DNA of 42,139 bases from a virus: IMG/VR virus record IMGVR_UViG_3300048687_000086, positions 1-42,139 of that record, one strand, 5' to 3'. The notes beneath the pieces are model-generated. The model saw only the letters and a list, made by a program, of their open reading frames with translations. It had not been told where the DNA came from and made no database searches. Positions 13,363 to 20,046 of the stretch are shown in pieces; position 1 is the first letter of the stretch; each line of letters opens with the position of its first letter. Both the position numbers and the translations under genes were made by a program.

Positions 13363-14124
13363 ATGGACACCACCACCTGCAGCATCTGCGGCCACGGCAC
13401 CGCCGAGGACCGGTATCTGTGCGACGGGTGCGAGCACAGGGCCCGTACCTGGCTGCGCGGGATGCCCGGGCAGGCCGCGCTGCTGCAGGTCTGCTTGCAG
13501 CCCGCGGCCGGCGCCGCGCAGCGCGGCGGCACCGGCCGCGCGCACTCACCCCTGCCGCTCGATCTGCGGTCCCTGGACCTGCTCGGCCCGGGCCAGCCGG
13601 TGCCTGTCGACGACCCGCACGGCGACGCCACCGGCGGCATCCCGATCACCGCGCTCCTCGCCGGGTGGGCGCACTACATCGCCGCCGACATCCCGGCCGT
13701 ACACCGCGACGCGCACGGCACGGCACGGATCGAGCGGCACGGGCACGCGGCAGCCTGGCCCCGGACCGGTACGGGCATCAGCGCCTGGTCGACGTGGCTG
13801 GTCGCCTACCTCCCGTACGCCGTCACCCGCCCGTACGCCGAGGAGCTCTACAGCCAGCTCGAGGACCTCATGCACCGAATTCAGCGCATCACGCACACCG
13901 AGGAGCGCCGCACGGTGAAGGACGCGCCTTGCCCTGTCTGTGACGGATGGGGCCTGGTCCAGCGGGAGGACCTGCTCCACATCACGTGCGAGGAGTGCGG
14001 GCACCGGCTCACCCCCGAGCAGTACGACGCCCACCGGGCCGCCGTCATGCCAGCCCTGGCCCGGACCGCCCTGCTCATGCAGGCGCAGCAGGAGAAGGCC
14101 CGTCGCGCTCAGGCCGCGGCCTGA
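13363..14124 (+). CDS. Double zinc-ribbon Streptomyces phage protein (253 aa)
   Basis: ATG at 13363. An N-terminal ribbon (CSICGHGTAEDRYLCDGC, residues 6-23) and a C-terminal ribbon (CPVCDGWG, then CEECGHRL, about 190-217) flank a helical middle containing WLVAYLPYAV and LEDLMHRIQRI. I recognise the overall pattern from Streptomyces phages and prophages, but no function is established. Two treble-clef-type ends suggest nucleic-acid or protein bridging. It is the last gene of the first early block and converges on the leftward gene at 14128. Confidence 0.75.
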   Translation: MDTTTCSICGHGTAEDRYLCDGCEHRARTWLRGMPGQAALLQVCLQPAAGAAQRGGTGRAHSPLPLDLRSLDLLGPGQPVPVDDPHGDATGGIPITALLAGWAHYIAADIPAVHRDAHGTARIERHGHAAAWPRTGTGISAWSTWLVAYLPYAVTRPYAEELYSQLEDLMHRIQRITHTEERRTVKDAPCPVCDGWGLVQREDLLHITCEECGHRLTPEQYDAHRAAVMPALARTALLMQAQQEKARRAQAAA

Positions 14125-14127
14125 GCA

Positions 14128-14346
14128 TCAGGGGGCGGTCCACACGTCCGGTCCGCCCCCGCGCCAATCGATCAGCTCGGAGCGCTCGACGTCGCTCGCC
14201 TCGAGGCCGTCCATGCCGGCGCGCCGCAGGAACTCTGCGACGTCCCGCATCGAACTGGCCAGGCCCAGGATTTCGCCGTCGACTCGCACCCGGCGGCCAC
14301 CGGTCGGCGACGGCGGGTACACGATGACGGGCAGATGACCGGACAT
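14128..14346 (-). CDS. Small Streptomyces-family protein (72 aa), leftward island
   Basis: ATG at 14346. The pattern VIVYPPSPTGGRRVRVDGEI, then LIDWRGGGPDVW is one I recall from small hypothetical proteins widespread in Streptomyces genomes and prophages. The first half is beta-rich and the second helical (DVAEFLRRAGMDG). Function unknown. It runs against the surrounding early genes and may be expressed separately, for example in the lysogen. Confidence 0.75.
   Translation of the reverse strand: MSGHLPVIVYPPSPTGGRRVRVDGEILGLASSMRDVAEFLRRAGMDGLEASDVERSELIDWRGGGPDVWTAP
14131..14160. terminator. Stem-loop between convergent genes
   Basis: GGGGGCGG (14131-14138) pairs with CCGCCCCC (14153-14160). 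It lies just after the 14124 stop and overlaps the 3' end of the leftward gene. It probably terminates the rightward early transcript. Confidence 0.5.
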
Positions 14347-14402
14347 GCGCCCAGCCTCACCCGAGACCGGCCCGCCCGCACCCGGACATAGGCTGCACGC
14401 AC

Positions 14403-14441
14403 AGCTGCGCCCCTCCCAACACTCCTGGGAGGGGCGCAGCT
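14403..14441. terminator. Terminator between the two leftward genes
   Basis: A perfect 15-bp stem (14403-14417 and 14427-14441) with a 9-base loop. It sits after the stop of the leftward HTH gene and upstream of the 14128-14346 gene, so the two island genes are probably separate transcripts. Confidence 0.75.
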
Positions 14442-14446
14442 TGCTG

Positions 14447-14752
14447 CTACTCAGCTGCCGGCGGCGCGTCCGCCCGCGGCCGGTGGACTCCTGAGCCCTT
14501 GTAGGCGCGGAATACGTCCTGCACCGTGCTCAGTTTGATGTCCAGCCGCGCGGCGATCTCCCGGTACGACAGGCCGTTCCCGCCGTCCCACATCTGCCGG
14601 ATCAGCTCGGACCGCTCGGCTGACCACTCTCGGTTGCGCCTGACCTGGTCGGCCATGATCCGGCTCTTGGCCCGCACCCGTGCCTCTGGGTCTGCGATGC
14701 GTTCCACGGCCTCCAGGGCGTCAGACACCTGCCGCACCTCCTCGTCGCTCAC
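14447..14752 (-). CDS. HTH protein of sigma-region-4/resolvase type (101 aa)
   Basis: GTG at 14752 is preferred. The longer frame to 14899 would read through the big palindrome at 14781-14822. The N-terminal half is charged and helical (EEVRQVSDALEAVERIADPE). Residues 55-88 form a helix-turn-helix (LSYREIAARLDIKLSTVQDVF). The palindrome 29 bp upstream is a natural operator for this protein. It may be a regulator of the membrane-gene block to its right. Confidence 0.7.
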   Translation of the reverse strand: MSDEEVRQVSDALEAVERIADPEARVRAKSRIMADQVRRNREWSAERSELIRQMWDGGNGLSYREIAARLDIKLSTVQDVFRAYKGSGVHRPRADAPPAAE

Positions 14753-14780
14753 AGCCGCACTCCTCCGTATCGGGCGTGCT

Positions 14781-14822
14781 GCTTGCCAAGACTGTAGGGG
14801 GCCCCTACAGTCTTGGGCAAGC
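14781..14822. promoter_or_regulatory. Long palindrome, operator or terminator candidate
   Basis: Perfect 13-base arms (AAGACTGTAGGGG at 14788-14800 and its complement at 14802-14814) around one central base. The pairing extends outward by GCTTGCC/GGCAAGC after a single bulged G, giving about 42 bp in all. It lies between the leftward HTH gene and the rightward gene at 14908, in the control region for both. Confidence 0.65.
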
Positions 14823-14845
14823 AGTCCGCACTGCTGATGCACAAC

Positions 14846-14880
14846 GGCCCCGGACGGAGTTCGCACCTCCGGCCGGGGCC
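14846..14880. terminator. Stem-loop upstream of the 14908 operon
   Basis: GGCCCCGG (14846-14853) pairs with CCGGGGCC (14873-14880), with additional partial pairing inside. It lies 28 bp before the ATG at 14908. It may be a leader attenuator or terminator. Confidence 0.4.
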
Positions 14881-14907
14881 AGCCATCCACCTGACTCACC
14901 AGGAGTG

Positions 14908-15252
14908 ATGACCGTGACCGATCGTATCCGTGGGGCCGCTGTACCGGCAGCCCGCACCGAGCTGGACGCCCGCCTGCTCGAGCTCACCTCCATGCCGAGC
15001 CTCGCCGCGCAGCTGCTCCTTCACGCCGCCGACCAGCTCACCGAGCGCCGCCCGGCCGATGACCTCACCATCACCGGCTGGGGCCGCACGCTCGCCCGCG
15101 CCGACCAGCGCATCCTGTCCGGCTACCCGCAGGCCATCGCCCACCACGCCGCCCGCCGCGCGATGAGCGCCCTGTCCGCCGACCTCTGGGCCAGCGCCCG
15201 GACCCGAGGCGATTGGGCCATCTGCCTGCGCACCGCCGCGAGGACCGTCTGA
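14908..15252 (+). CDS. Hypothetical helical protein (114 aa)
   Basis: ATG at 14908 with AGGAGTG directly upstream. The product is almost entirely alpha-helical (LDARLLELTSMPSLAAQLLL, then HHAARRAMSALSADLW). No known motif. It starts the second early block and overlaps the next start (TGATG). Confidence 0.65.
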   Translation: MTVTDRIRGAAVPAARTELDARLLELTSMPSLAAQLLLHAADQLTERRPADDLTITGWGRTLARADQRILSGYPQAIAHHAARRAMSALSADLWASARTRGDWAICLRTAARTV

Positions 15253-15416
15253 TGGCCCGCCAGCAGGCCCAGCCCGTCACGCCCGAGCGGCGACCCGGCA
15301 GCGTCATCTCCGAGCCCGCCACCGTCGAGGCCTGCCGCCGCGACTACCAGGCCGGCGCCGAGGGGCGTGCCGCCATGGCCCGCGCCGCCCAGGCCGCCCG
15401 CGCCCGCCGCTCCTGA
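15252..15416 (+). CDS. Small basic protein (54 aa)
   Basis: ATG at 15252 in a TGATG overlap. It is an Arg/Ala-rich helical protein ending in ARAAQAARARRS. A nucleic-acid or membrane-surface role is possible. Function unknown. Confidence 0.6.
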   Translation: MARQQAQPVTPERRPGSVISEPATVEACRRDYQAGAEGRAAMARAAQAARARRS

Positions 15417-15429
15417 CCCCGCCCCCTTC

Positions 15430-15461
15430 CGCCCGGGCCGCGCACCATCGCGGCCCGGGCG
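15430..15461. terminator. Intergenic stem-loop
   Basis: A perfect 13-bp stem (15430-15442 and 15449-15461) with a 6-base loop, CACCAT, lies between the small basic gene and the membrane-protein operon. It is likely a terminator or a processing hairpin that separates expression levels. Confidence 0.55.
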
Positions 15462-15467
15462 CATATC

Positions 15468-15481
15468 GCTCCTGAAGGAGC
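15468..15481 (+). promoter_or_regulatory. Hairpin that hides the ribosome-binding site
   Basis: GCTCCT-GA-AGGAGC places the AGGAG Shine-Dalgarno sequence of the gene at 15488 in the 3' arm of a 6-bp stem. This could limit translation of the membrane-protein operon. Confidence 0.35.
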
Positions 15482-15487
15482 ACCAAC

Positions 15488-16777
15488 GTGACCACTGACC
15501 AGATCGCCACCTGGGCGGTCCACCACCCATGGCCGACCGCCGGCATGGCCGCGGCCGTCCTCCTGGCCGTGCTTGGCGCGGGGTGGGGCGCCGTCCGTAC
15601 GTTCCGTTCCTGGACCTGGCCGCCGGCGCCCGTCCTCGTTGCCGCGGCCGGCGCCCTCGTCTGCACCGCCTACACCGCGGACACGTCCTGGCGGTTCGCT
15701 GCGCACCATCTCGGCATGCGCGACACCACCGAGCGCATCATCATGTTCGCCGCCGCCGAGGTAGCCCTACTCGCCTGCGCTCTCATGGCCCGCTCGAACA
15801 AGGCCGCCACCGCCACCGCCGACCACGCAGGCACCCCCGGGGTACCCGGGGTACTCGTCTGGGTCATCACCGGGGTACAGATCATCCCGGCCTACTCCGA
15901 GTCCGGGATCGTCGGCGGCACGGTCCGCGCAGTCATCGGCCCCGTCATGGCTGGCCTGCTCTGGCACCTCGCCATGGGCCTGGAAATCCGCGTCGTCCGC
16001 CCCGACGCCCTGTCGACCGGCCTGCCCGCCATGATCGGCCGCGAGCTCCGCGAGCGCTTGCTGTCCTACCTCGGCCTCGCGACCCGGGACCGTACCGCGG
16101 AACAGATCACCCGCGACCGCGCCTCGACCCGCGCCGTACGCCTCGCCTCCCGCACCAAGCTGCGCCCGTGGGGACGCCACCGCCTGGCCGCAGCAGTCGC
16201 CCGCTCCGGCGCGGCCACTGACCCCGCCCAGCGCGACCGCCTCATGCAGGAGCTCGCCGCCCGGCGCAGCGCCAAGGAGTTGTCCACCATCGCGATCACG
16301 TCCCCCTGGACGGCCTCTACCCCGCCCCAGGTCACCCTGGAGCGGGTAGCCGAGGTAGGCCTACCCGAGGCGCAGCAGGTAGCCCTACCCGCCGGAGTAG
16401 CCCTACCCGCGCAGCAGCAGGTAGCCCTACCCGCACCGCCTCACACCGTGCCCGCCGGGGCCCTGCTGCTCCCCGTCATCTGCCGCCGCAGCATCCGCCC
16501 CCGCACCCCTGTCCACGCCGCAGCAGGTAGCCCTACCCGTACCGCCGTGCACGCCCAGGTACCCCCACCCGAGACACCCGAGGTACCCCTACCCGACGAG
16601 GAAGAACCGGAGGGAGACAGGGACGTCCCGGATCCCGACCCGCTCATCGAGCAGGCCCGCGCCGACTTCCCCGGCGAGGTACCCGGGGTAGGGCGCCTCA
16701 AGGGCACGTACCGCATCGGCCAGCCGCGTGCCCAGCGCATCCGAGATGCCCTCACCGGAGGGTCCGCTACCTCATGA
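15488..16777 (+). CDS. Polytopic membrane protein of the Streptomyces plasmid/ICE type (429 aa), DUF2637-like
   Basis: GTG at 15488. Hydrophobic segments lie at about residues 18-38, 48-65, 84-101, 119-135 and 148-166. The segment RAVIGPVMAGLLWHLAMGLEIR recalls the DUF2637 membrane proteins of Streptomyces plasmids and integrative elements. After the membrane part come a basic helical region and, from about residue 289, a repetitive QQVALPA/VPLP tract encoded by the DNA repeat array. The C-terminus (FPGEVPGVGRLKGTYRIGQP) resembles an HTH-like region found at the end of such proteins. The role is unknown; in plasmids, neighbours of this kind act in transfer or spread. Confidence 0.65.
   Translation: MTTDQIATWAVHHPWPTAGMAAAVLLAVLGAGWGAVRTFRSWTWPPAPVLVAAAGALVCTAYTADTSWRFAAHHLGMRDTTERIIMFAAAEVALLACALMARSNKAATATADHAGTPGVPGVLVWVITGVQIIPAYSESGIVGGTVRAVIGPVMAGLLWHLAMGLEIRVVRPDALSTGLPAMIGRELRERLLSYLGLATRDRTAEQITRDRASTRAVRLASRTKLRPWGRHRLAAAVARSGAATDPAQRDRLMQELAARRSAKELSTIAITSPWTASTPPQVTLERVAEVGLPEAQQVALPAGVALPAQQQVALPAPPHTVPAGALLLPVICRRSIRPRTPVHAAAGSPTRTAVHAQVPPPETPEVPLPDEEEPEGDRDVPDPDPLIEQARADFPGEVPGVGRLKGTYRIGQPRAQRIRDALTGGSATS
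15841..15853. repeat. Outlying copy of the GGTACCCGGGGTA motif
   Basis: GGTACCCGGGGTA here is identical to 16678-16690 in the main array. Both are inside the same gene. Confidence 0.6.
16354..16693. repeat. Array of GGTAGCCCTACCC-type repeats inside a gene
   Basis: Thirteen-base units lie at 16354 (GGTAGGCCTACCC, containing a perfect 12-base palindrome), 16378, 16396 (first base A), 16420 and 16526 (GGTAGCCCTACCC). Diverged copies are at 16558 (GGTACCCCCACCC), 16582 (GGTACCCCTACCC) and 16678. Most starts are 18, 24 or 32 bp apart. The copy at 16526 is in a different codon frame from the others, so the DNA is conserved where the protein is not. A binding site such as an iteron, partition site or operator is possible. 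Confidence 0.7.
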
Positions 16778-17424
16778 GCGACGACGAGAAGACGATCCGC
16801 GACCGGCTGCGCCGCATCATCGACGGCCCGCCGGTTGACGAGGAGCAGCCGCCGGCCCCTCTCGTCCAGGTCCACGTCATCCCCGAGTCCACGGCACCCG
16901 CCACGCCCGAGGCCGAGGAGGACCAGGACGACGAGGACGACCAGGAGGAGCAGCCCGAGGCGGCGCGCCCCTGGTGGTACGTGCTTCCCCGCCCGTTCGG
17001 CAGCAGCCCGACCCCGGCCCCCGAGCCCACCGCTCAGGAGCGCCTCGCGGCCACGCCCGGTATCCACGTCACCGTCCATCAGCCCCCGCCGCCCCCGTGG
17101 GTCCCGCCCGTCGACCCGGCCGCCGCCCAGGCCGCCGAACGTCTCTACCGGCGCCGCCTCTGGGTCGTCTACCACGCAGGAGCAGCCGGGACCGGATGGT
17201 TCCTCGGCCTGCCCCAGCAGATGGCCGAGCTCCTGGCCGACGCCGGCCGAGCCGGAGCCCCCGTCGGGATCGCCCTCGGCCTGGTCACGTACATCGTCGC
17301 CAGCTACCTCCCCGGCCTGCCCTACATGCCGCCCGCGCTGCACCCCGTCACCGTCTGGGCCGCCCGCATCCCCGTCTGCTCCGCCGCCCTCGCCTTGGCG
17401 CTCAACGCGCCCAACGCCCTGTAG
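16774..17424 (+). CDS. Membrane protein with long acidic/Pro-rich N-terminus (216 aa)
   Basis: ATG at 16774 overlaps the previous stop (ATGA). Residues 1-120 are hydrophilic: DRLRRIIDG, a run of Asp/Glu (EEDQDDEDDQEEQ) and a Pro-rich stretch. Two or three hydrophobic segments follow between about 135 and 216 (VGIALGLVTYIVASYL and IPVCSAALALAL). The cytoplasmic disordered head plus membrane anchor resembles Spd-type proteins of Streptomyces plasmids. It is probably part of one complex with its neighbours. Function unknown. Confidence 0.6.
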   Translation: MSDDEKTIRDRLRRIIDGPPVDEEQPPAPLVQVHVIPESTAPATPEAEEDQDDEDDQEEQPEAARPWWYVLPRPFGSSPTPAPEPTAQERLAATPGIHVTVHQPPPPPWVPPVDPAAAQAAERLYRRRLWVVYHAGAAGTGWFLGLPQQMAELLADAGRAGAPVGIALGLVTYIVASYLPGLPYMPPALHPVTVWAARIPVCSAALALALNAPNAL

Positions 17425-17437
17425 GAGAACCGCAGTC

Positions 17438-17896
17438 ATGTACCTCGCAGCGCCCAGCAGCGGCAGCAGCATCTTCGGATTCATCGGCTCCGGCGGCCTC
17501 GCCGTCATCCTCACCGCCTTCCTGGTGTTCGGCGTGATCGGCAAGGGCAAGGTCAAGTTGACGACCGGCCGTGCCGGGTTCGTCGCGTTCCTCACCGGCT
17601 CCGCCTATACCGCCGCGGGCGAGATCTGGACCCACGCCGACCAGTTCGTCCAGCAGGGATGGGCCGGCCTCGGCGTAGGCGCAGGTGGCGGACCGTTCGG
17701 GGAAATCGGGATCGGCGCAGCGTCCCTGCTCCTGCTCATCCTGATGGTGGTCGCACCGCTTAATCCCGTGCGGGCCACCTTCCTCTGCCTCATCGCTGCG
17801 TTCACCTGGCCCTCAGCCGGAGACGGCTCCGTGTGGGCCATCCCCCGCCAACTGGTCGGCGCCCTCTTCATGATGCTCGGGGAGCGTGTGGCGTGA
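17438..17896 (+). CDS. Small polytopic membrane protein (152 aa)
   Basis: ATG at 17438 with AGGAG (17423-17427) upstream. Four hydrophobic segments are visible: GGLAVILTAFLVFGVIG, a weaker one around FVAFLTGSAYTA, IGAASLLLLILMVVAPL and ATFLCLIAAFTW. There is almost no soluble part. It resembles small membrane proteins that accompany DUF2637-like proteins in Streptomyces elements. Its stop overlaps the next GTG. Confidence 0.65.
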   Translation: MYLAAPSSGSSIFGFIGSGGLAVILTAFLVFGVIGKGKVKLTTGRAGFVAFLTGSAYTAAGEIWTHADQFVQQGWAGLGVGAGGGPFGEIGIGAASLLLLILMVVAPLNPVRATFLCLIAAFTWPSAGDGSVWAIPRQLVGALFMMLGERVA

Positions 17897-18729
17897 CGTA
17901 CTGGATCGCGTTCTGGAGCGCCCTCTGGGTCGGATCATCCCGCCTCAGCCACCGGACCGTTGACTGGCTCTGCAACGCCAGCCCCAAGCCCGCCGCCACC
18001 CCCGAAAAGCCCACGAAGGAACAGTCCGAGGGCGCCCCGGAGGACAGCGCGGGGGAGCAGCCCAAGCCCTCGAGGAAGACGACCCCGAAGCCTCCGGCGA
18101 AGCAGGCCGCCGAGGGCTCGGCGCTGCTCCGCTGGGTGGGCCTCCTCATCACCGCAGCCGCCGCGAAGGGCCTGCCGTGGACCACGGCTATCGCTCTCGG
18201 CCTGGCCACCGGCTGGGTGCTCACCTCACTCGTCCTCGGCTACGCCGCCGCCCTCCCCGCCAAGAAGCCGGCCGCCGACCCCGAGAAGGGGGCCACCGAG
18301 GAGCCCCCGGCCGGGAAGCCTCACCCGGCCGAGCTCCTCACCCGTGAGCACGTCGCGCTGCTCCTGGCCGACCTCTACACCGAGGGCTCCGGCGTCCACC
18401 TCGCCACCCTCGCCGAGCACCTCACCCGCACCCCCCTGATGGGCCTCCCCGCCACCCCGTGGGCCACCCGCGACGTGCGCGCCCTCCTCACCCGCCACGG
18501 GGTCCGCGTGAGGGATGGCGTACGGGTGCCCCCCAAAGGCGGCCGCGAGGGGGTCCACCGAGATGACTTCCCACCCCTCCCCCGGCCCCCTTCTGACCCC
18601 CCTGCTGTTGGCGTTGTTGTCCCAGGTCAGAGCAACAACAACAACCAGAGCAACGGCTACCCGTTCACCGTCACCGACGACCCGGAAAACCCGGCCCGGC
18701 ACACCGTGCTGCACACCGAGAGGACCTGA
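17893..18729 (+). CDS. Membrane protein with C-terminal winged-helix-like domain (278 aa)
   Basis: GTG at 17893 in a GTGA overlap. A short hydrophobic N-terminus (YWIAFWSALWVGSS) is followed by a Lys/Pro/Glu-rich linker. Two membrane helices come next (about residues 78-118, WVGLLITAAAAKGLP and TGWVLTSLVLGYAAAL). A soluble domain follows at about 150-220 (HVALLLADLYTEGSGVHLAT, then DVRALLTRHGVRVRDGVRVP), resembling a winged helix seen in Streptomyces integrative-element proteins. An Asn repeat (QSNNNNQSN) and TVTDDPENPARH end it. It may bind DNA at the membrane. Confidence 0.65.
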   Translation: MTYWIAFWSALWVGSSRLSHRTVDWLCNASPKPAATPEKPTKEQSEGAPEDSAGEQPKPSRKTTPKPPAKQAAEGSALLRWVGLLITAAAAKGLPWTTAIALGLATGWVLTSLVLGYAAALPAKKPAADPEKGATEEPPAGKPHPAELLTREHVALLLADLYTEGSGVHLATLAEHLTRTPLMGLPATPWATRDVRALLTRHGVRVRDGVRVPPKGGREGVHRDDFPPLPRPPSDPPAVGVVVPGQSNNNNQSNGYPFTVTDDPENPARHTVLHTERT

Positions 18730-18732
18730 CCC

Positions 18733-18834
18733 ATGTCACTCAAGAAGCAGATCAGCATCGGCGACCTCGCCAGGAAGAACGAGGAGACCAAGAAGGCCCA
18801 GGCCGCCAGCAAGGGCACCGCGAAGCCCAAGTAG
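18733..18834 (+). CDS. Small basic Lys-rich protein (33 aa)
   Basis: ATG at 18733, three bases after the previous stop; GAGAGGACC, in the end of that gene, is a fair ribosome-binding site. The sequence is MSLKKQISIGDLARKNE followed by a Lys/Ala-rich tail (KKAQAASKGTAKPK). It is probably a structured helix that binds nucleic acid or the membrane. It closes the membrane-protein operon. Confidence 0.6.
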   Translation: MSLKKQISIGDLARKNEETKKAQAASKGTAKPK

Positions 18835-18901
18835 CGGCCCCTGCTGTCAGTGCTGCGCCGTACCGTCTGAGGCGTCCAAGAGCCGCTTGCTACTCGGACC
18901 C

Positions 18902-18935
18902 GCGCCCCCGCCCGGAGCTCCCCGGACGGGGGCGC
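18902..18935. terminator. Terminator at the end of the membrane-protein operon
   Basis: GCGCCCCCGcCCGG (18902-18915) pairs with CCGGaCGGGGGCGC (18922-18935), 13 of 14 positions. It lies 68 bp after the small basic gene. Confidence 0.65.
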
Positions 18936-19006
18936 ACCGCGTCCCGCTGGACAAGATCAGCAATCAGCGTCACACTGCTGCCAGCGCCACACGTGTGCCC
19001 ACACCG

Positions 19007-19031
19007 AGCCCCTGACCGACGGCCAGGGGCT
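19007..19031 (+). terminator. Second terminator before the late-side genes
   Basis: AGCCCCTG (19007-19014) pairs with CAGGGGCT (19024-19031), followed by TTCGC. With the stem at 18902-18935 it brackets a 71-bp segment in the 18835-19054 gap. I see no gene there; it is a reasonable place for a promoter or small RNA. Confidence 0.6.
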
Positions 19032-19054
19032 TTCGCATGCCCGGACGGAGGCCC

Positions 19055-19306
19055 ATGACCCCCACCCTGCTCACCGCCGCCCAGGCAGCCACACACGCCG
19101 ACCGGGCCCGCCAGGCGCTCAGCGCCGGCGCTGCGCACATCAGGTCCTGCACCATCCGGCAATGGAGCAGCCGCGGGCACCTCGCACCCGCAGGCCTCGC
19201 CGACGACGGCCGCACCCGCCTCTACGCCCTCGCCGACGTCGCCCGCGCCGAGCGCGCCACCCGCAGCCGCGCCCTGCGCCTGGTCGGCATGGCCGAGACC
19301 CACTGA
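19055..19306 (+). CDS. MerR-like helix-turn-helix protein at the early-late boundary (83 aa)
   Basis: ATG at 19055 is preferred over ATG 19037 because GGACGGAGG (19042-19050) precedes it. TIRQWSSRGHLAPAGLADDG, then LYALADVARAERATRSRALRL fits a MerR/excisionase-type winged helix common in Streptomyces phages. It stands alone between two terminators and the lipoprotein gene, just before the packaging genes. A late-gene activator role is plausible. Confidence 0.75.
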   Translation: MTPTLLTAAQAATHADRARQALSAGAAHIRSCTIRQWSSRGHLAPAGLADDGRTRLYALADVARAERATRSRALRLVGMAETH

Positions 19307-19371
19307 CCCCAGGACACCAGCCCCCGCGCTGCGCCACGATGGCCCCTCACCGTTCAGTCCCAGGGGGGACC

Positions 19372-19641
19372 ATGCGCACCAGACTCACCGCCGCCGCCAT
19401 CGGCACCGCACTCCTGCTCGCACTCACCGGCTGCGGCTATACCGCCGACGACTGCGCAGCCGCCATCGATGAGACGTCGACCAAGACCAACCGGCCCACC
19501 GAGTGCCAGGACATCTCGGACGACGACTACGAGACGCTGATCATGGGCTACATCCTCGAGAAGGAAGGCCTCGGCAACCTGGGCGAACATCCCGAAGACC
19601 TCGAGGACTACGCCGAGGACGGCGAGGTCGACGGCAACTGA
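19372..19641 (+). CDS. Small secreted lipoprotein (89 aa)
   Basis: ATG at 19372 with CAGGGGGGA upstream. The N-terminus is a classical lipoprotein signal: RTR, a hydrophobic stretch AIGTALLLAL and the lipobox LTGC, so Cys21 would be lipid-modified. The mature part is small and very acidic (DISDDDYETL, EHPEDLEDYAEDGEVDG) with two further cysteines. Phage-encoded lipoproteins of this size often act in superinfection exclusion at the cell surface. That is the leading inference, with no direct motif for it. It stands just before the HNH and terminase genes. Confidence 0.8.
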   Translation: MRTRLTAAAIGTALLLALTGCGYTADDCAAAIDETSTKTNRPTECQDISDDDYETLIMGYILEKEGLGNLGEHPEDLEDYAEDGEVDGN

Positions 19642-19662
19642 CTGAGTGAACGGGGGCACGCC

Positions 19663-20046
19663 GTGGCCCGACGCCGAGCACTCACCGTCTGCACCGTGGA
19701 CGGCTGCCCCCACCTCACCACCGCCGGCCGCTGCGCCGCGCACCGCGCCGAGGCCGAGCAGCAGCGCGGCAGCGCACGACAGCGCGGGTACGGGCGAGGA
19801 CACGAACAGCGCTTCCGTCCTGGTGTCCTCGCCCGCGACCCACTGTGTGTCTGCACCGACCAGGCCCACGGCCACCCCTCCCCGTGTGCCCGCCCCTCCG
19901 TGCACGCCGACCACTGGCCGAAGAGTCGGCGCGAGCTCATCGCGCTCGGCGCCGACCCTGACGATCCCCAGTACGGACGCGGCCTCTGCCCTCCCTGCCA
20001 CAGCAGCGAGACAGCACGGCACCAGCCAGGGGGGTGGAACCAGTGA
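19663..20046 (+). CDS. HNH endonuclease, packaging-associated (127 aa)
   Basis: GTG at 19663. The HNH motif is HADHWPKSRRELIALGADPD (81-100), then GLCPPCHSS (108-115), with zinc-binding cysteines at 62, 64, 109 and 112. Small HNH proteins encoded directly upstream of the terminase genes assist terminase cleavage at cos in HK97-type phages. This supports cos packaging here. The N-terminal region is Arg-rich with CTVDGCPHL. It is followed without a gap by two coupled small genes. Confidence 0.9.
   Translation: MARRRALTVCTVDGCPHLTTAGRCAAHRAEAEQQRGSARQRGYGRGHEQRFRPGVLARDPLCVCTDQAHGHPSPCARPSVHADHWPKSRRELIALGADPDDPQYGRGLCPPCHSSETARHQPGGWNQ

Noticed and set aside
15488-18729. Conjugation (Tra) system
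   Set aside because: No FtsK/TraB-type ATPase or relaxase was seen. Only membrane proteins resembling plasmid accessory genes are present.
18835-18960. Possible tRNA in the gap after the membrane operon
   Set aside because: The stem pairing fits simple terminators. No anticodon arm or T-loop pattern was found. No tRNA was recognised anywhere in the window.
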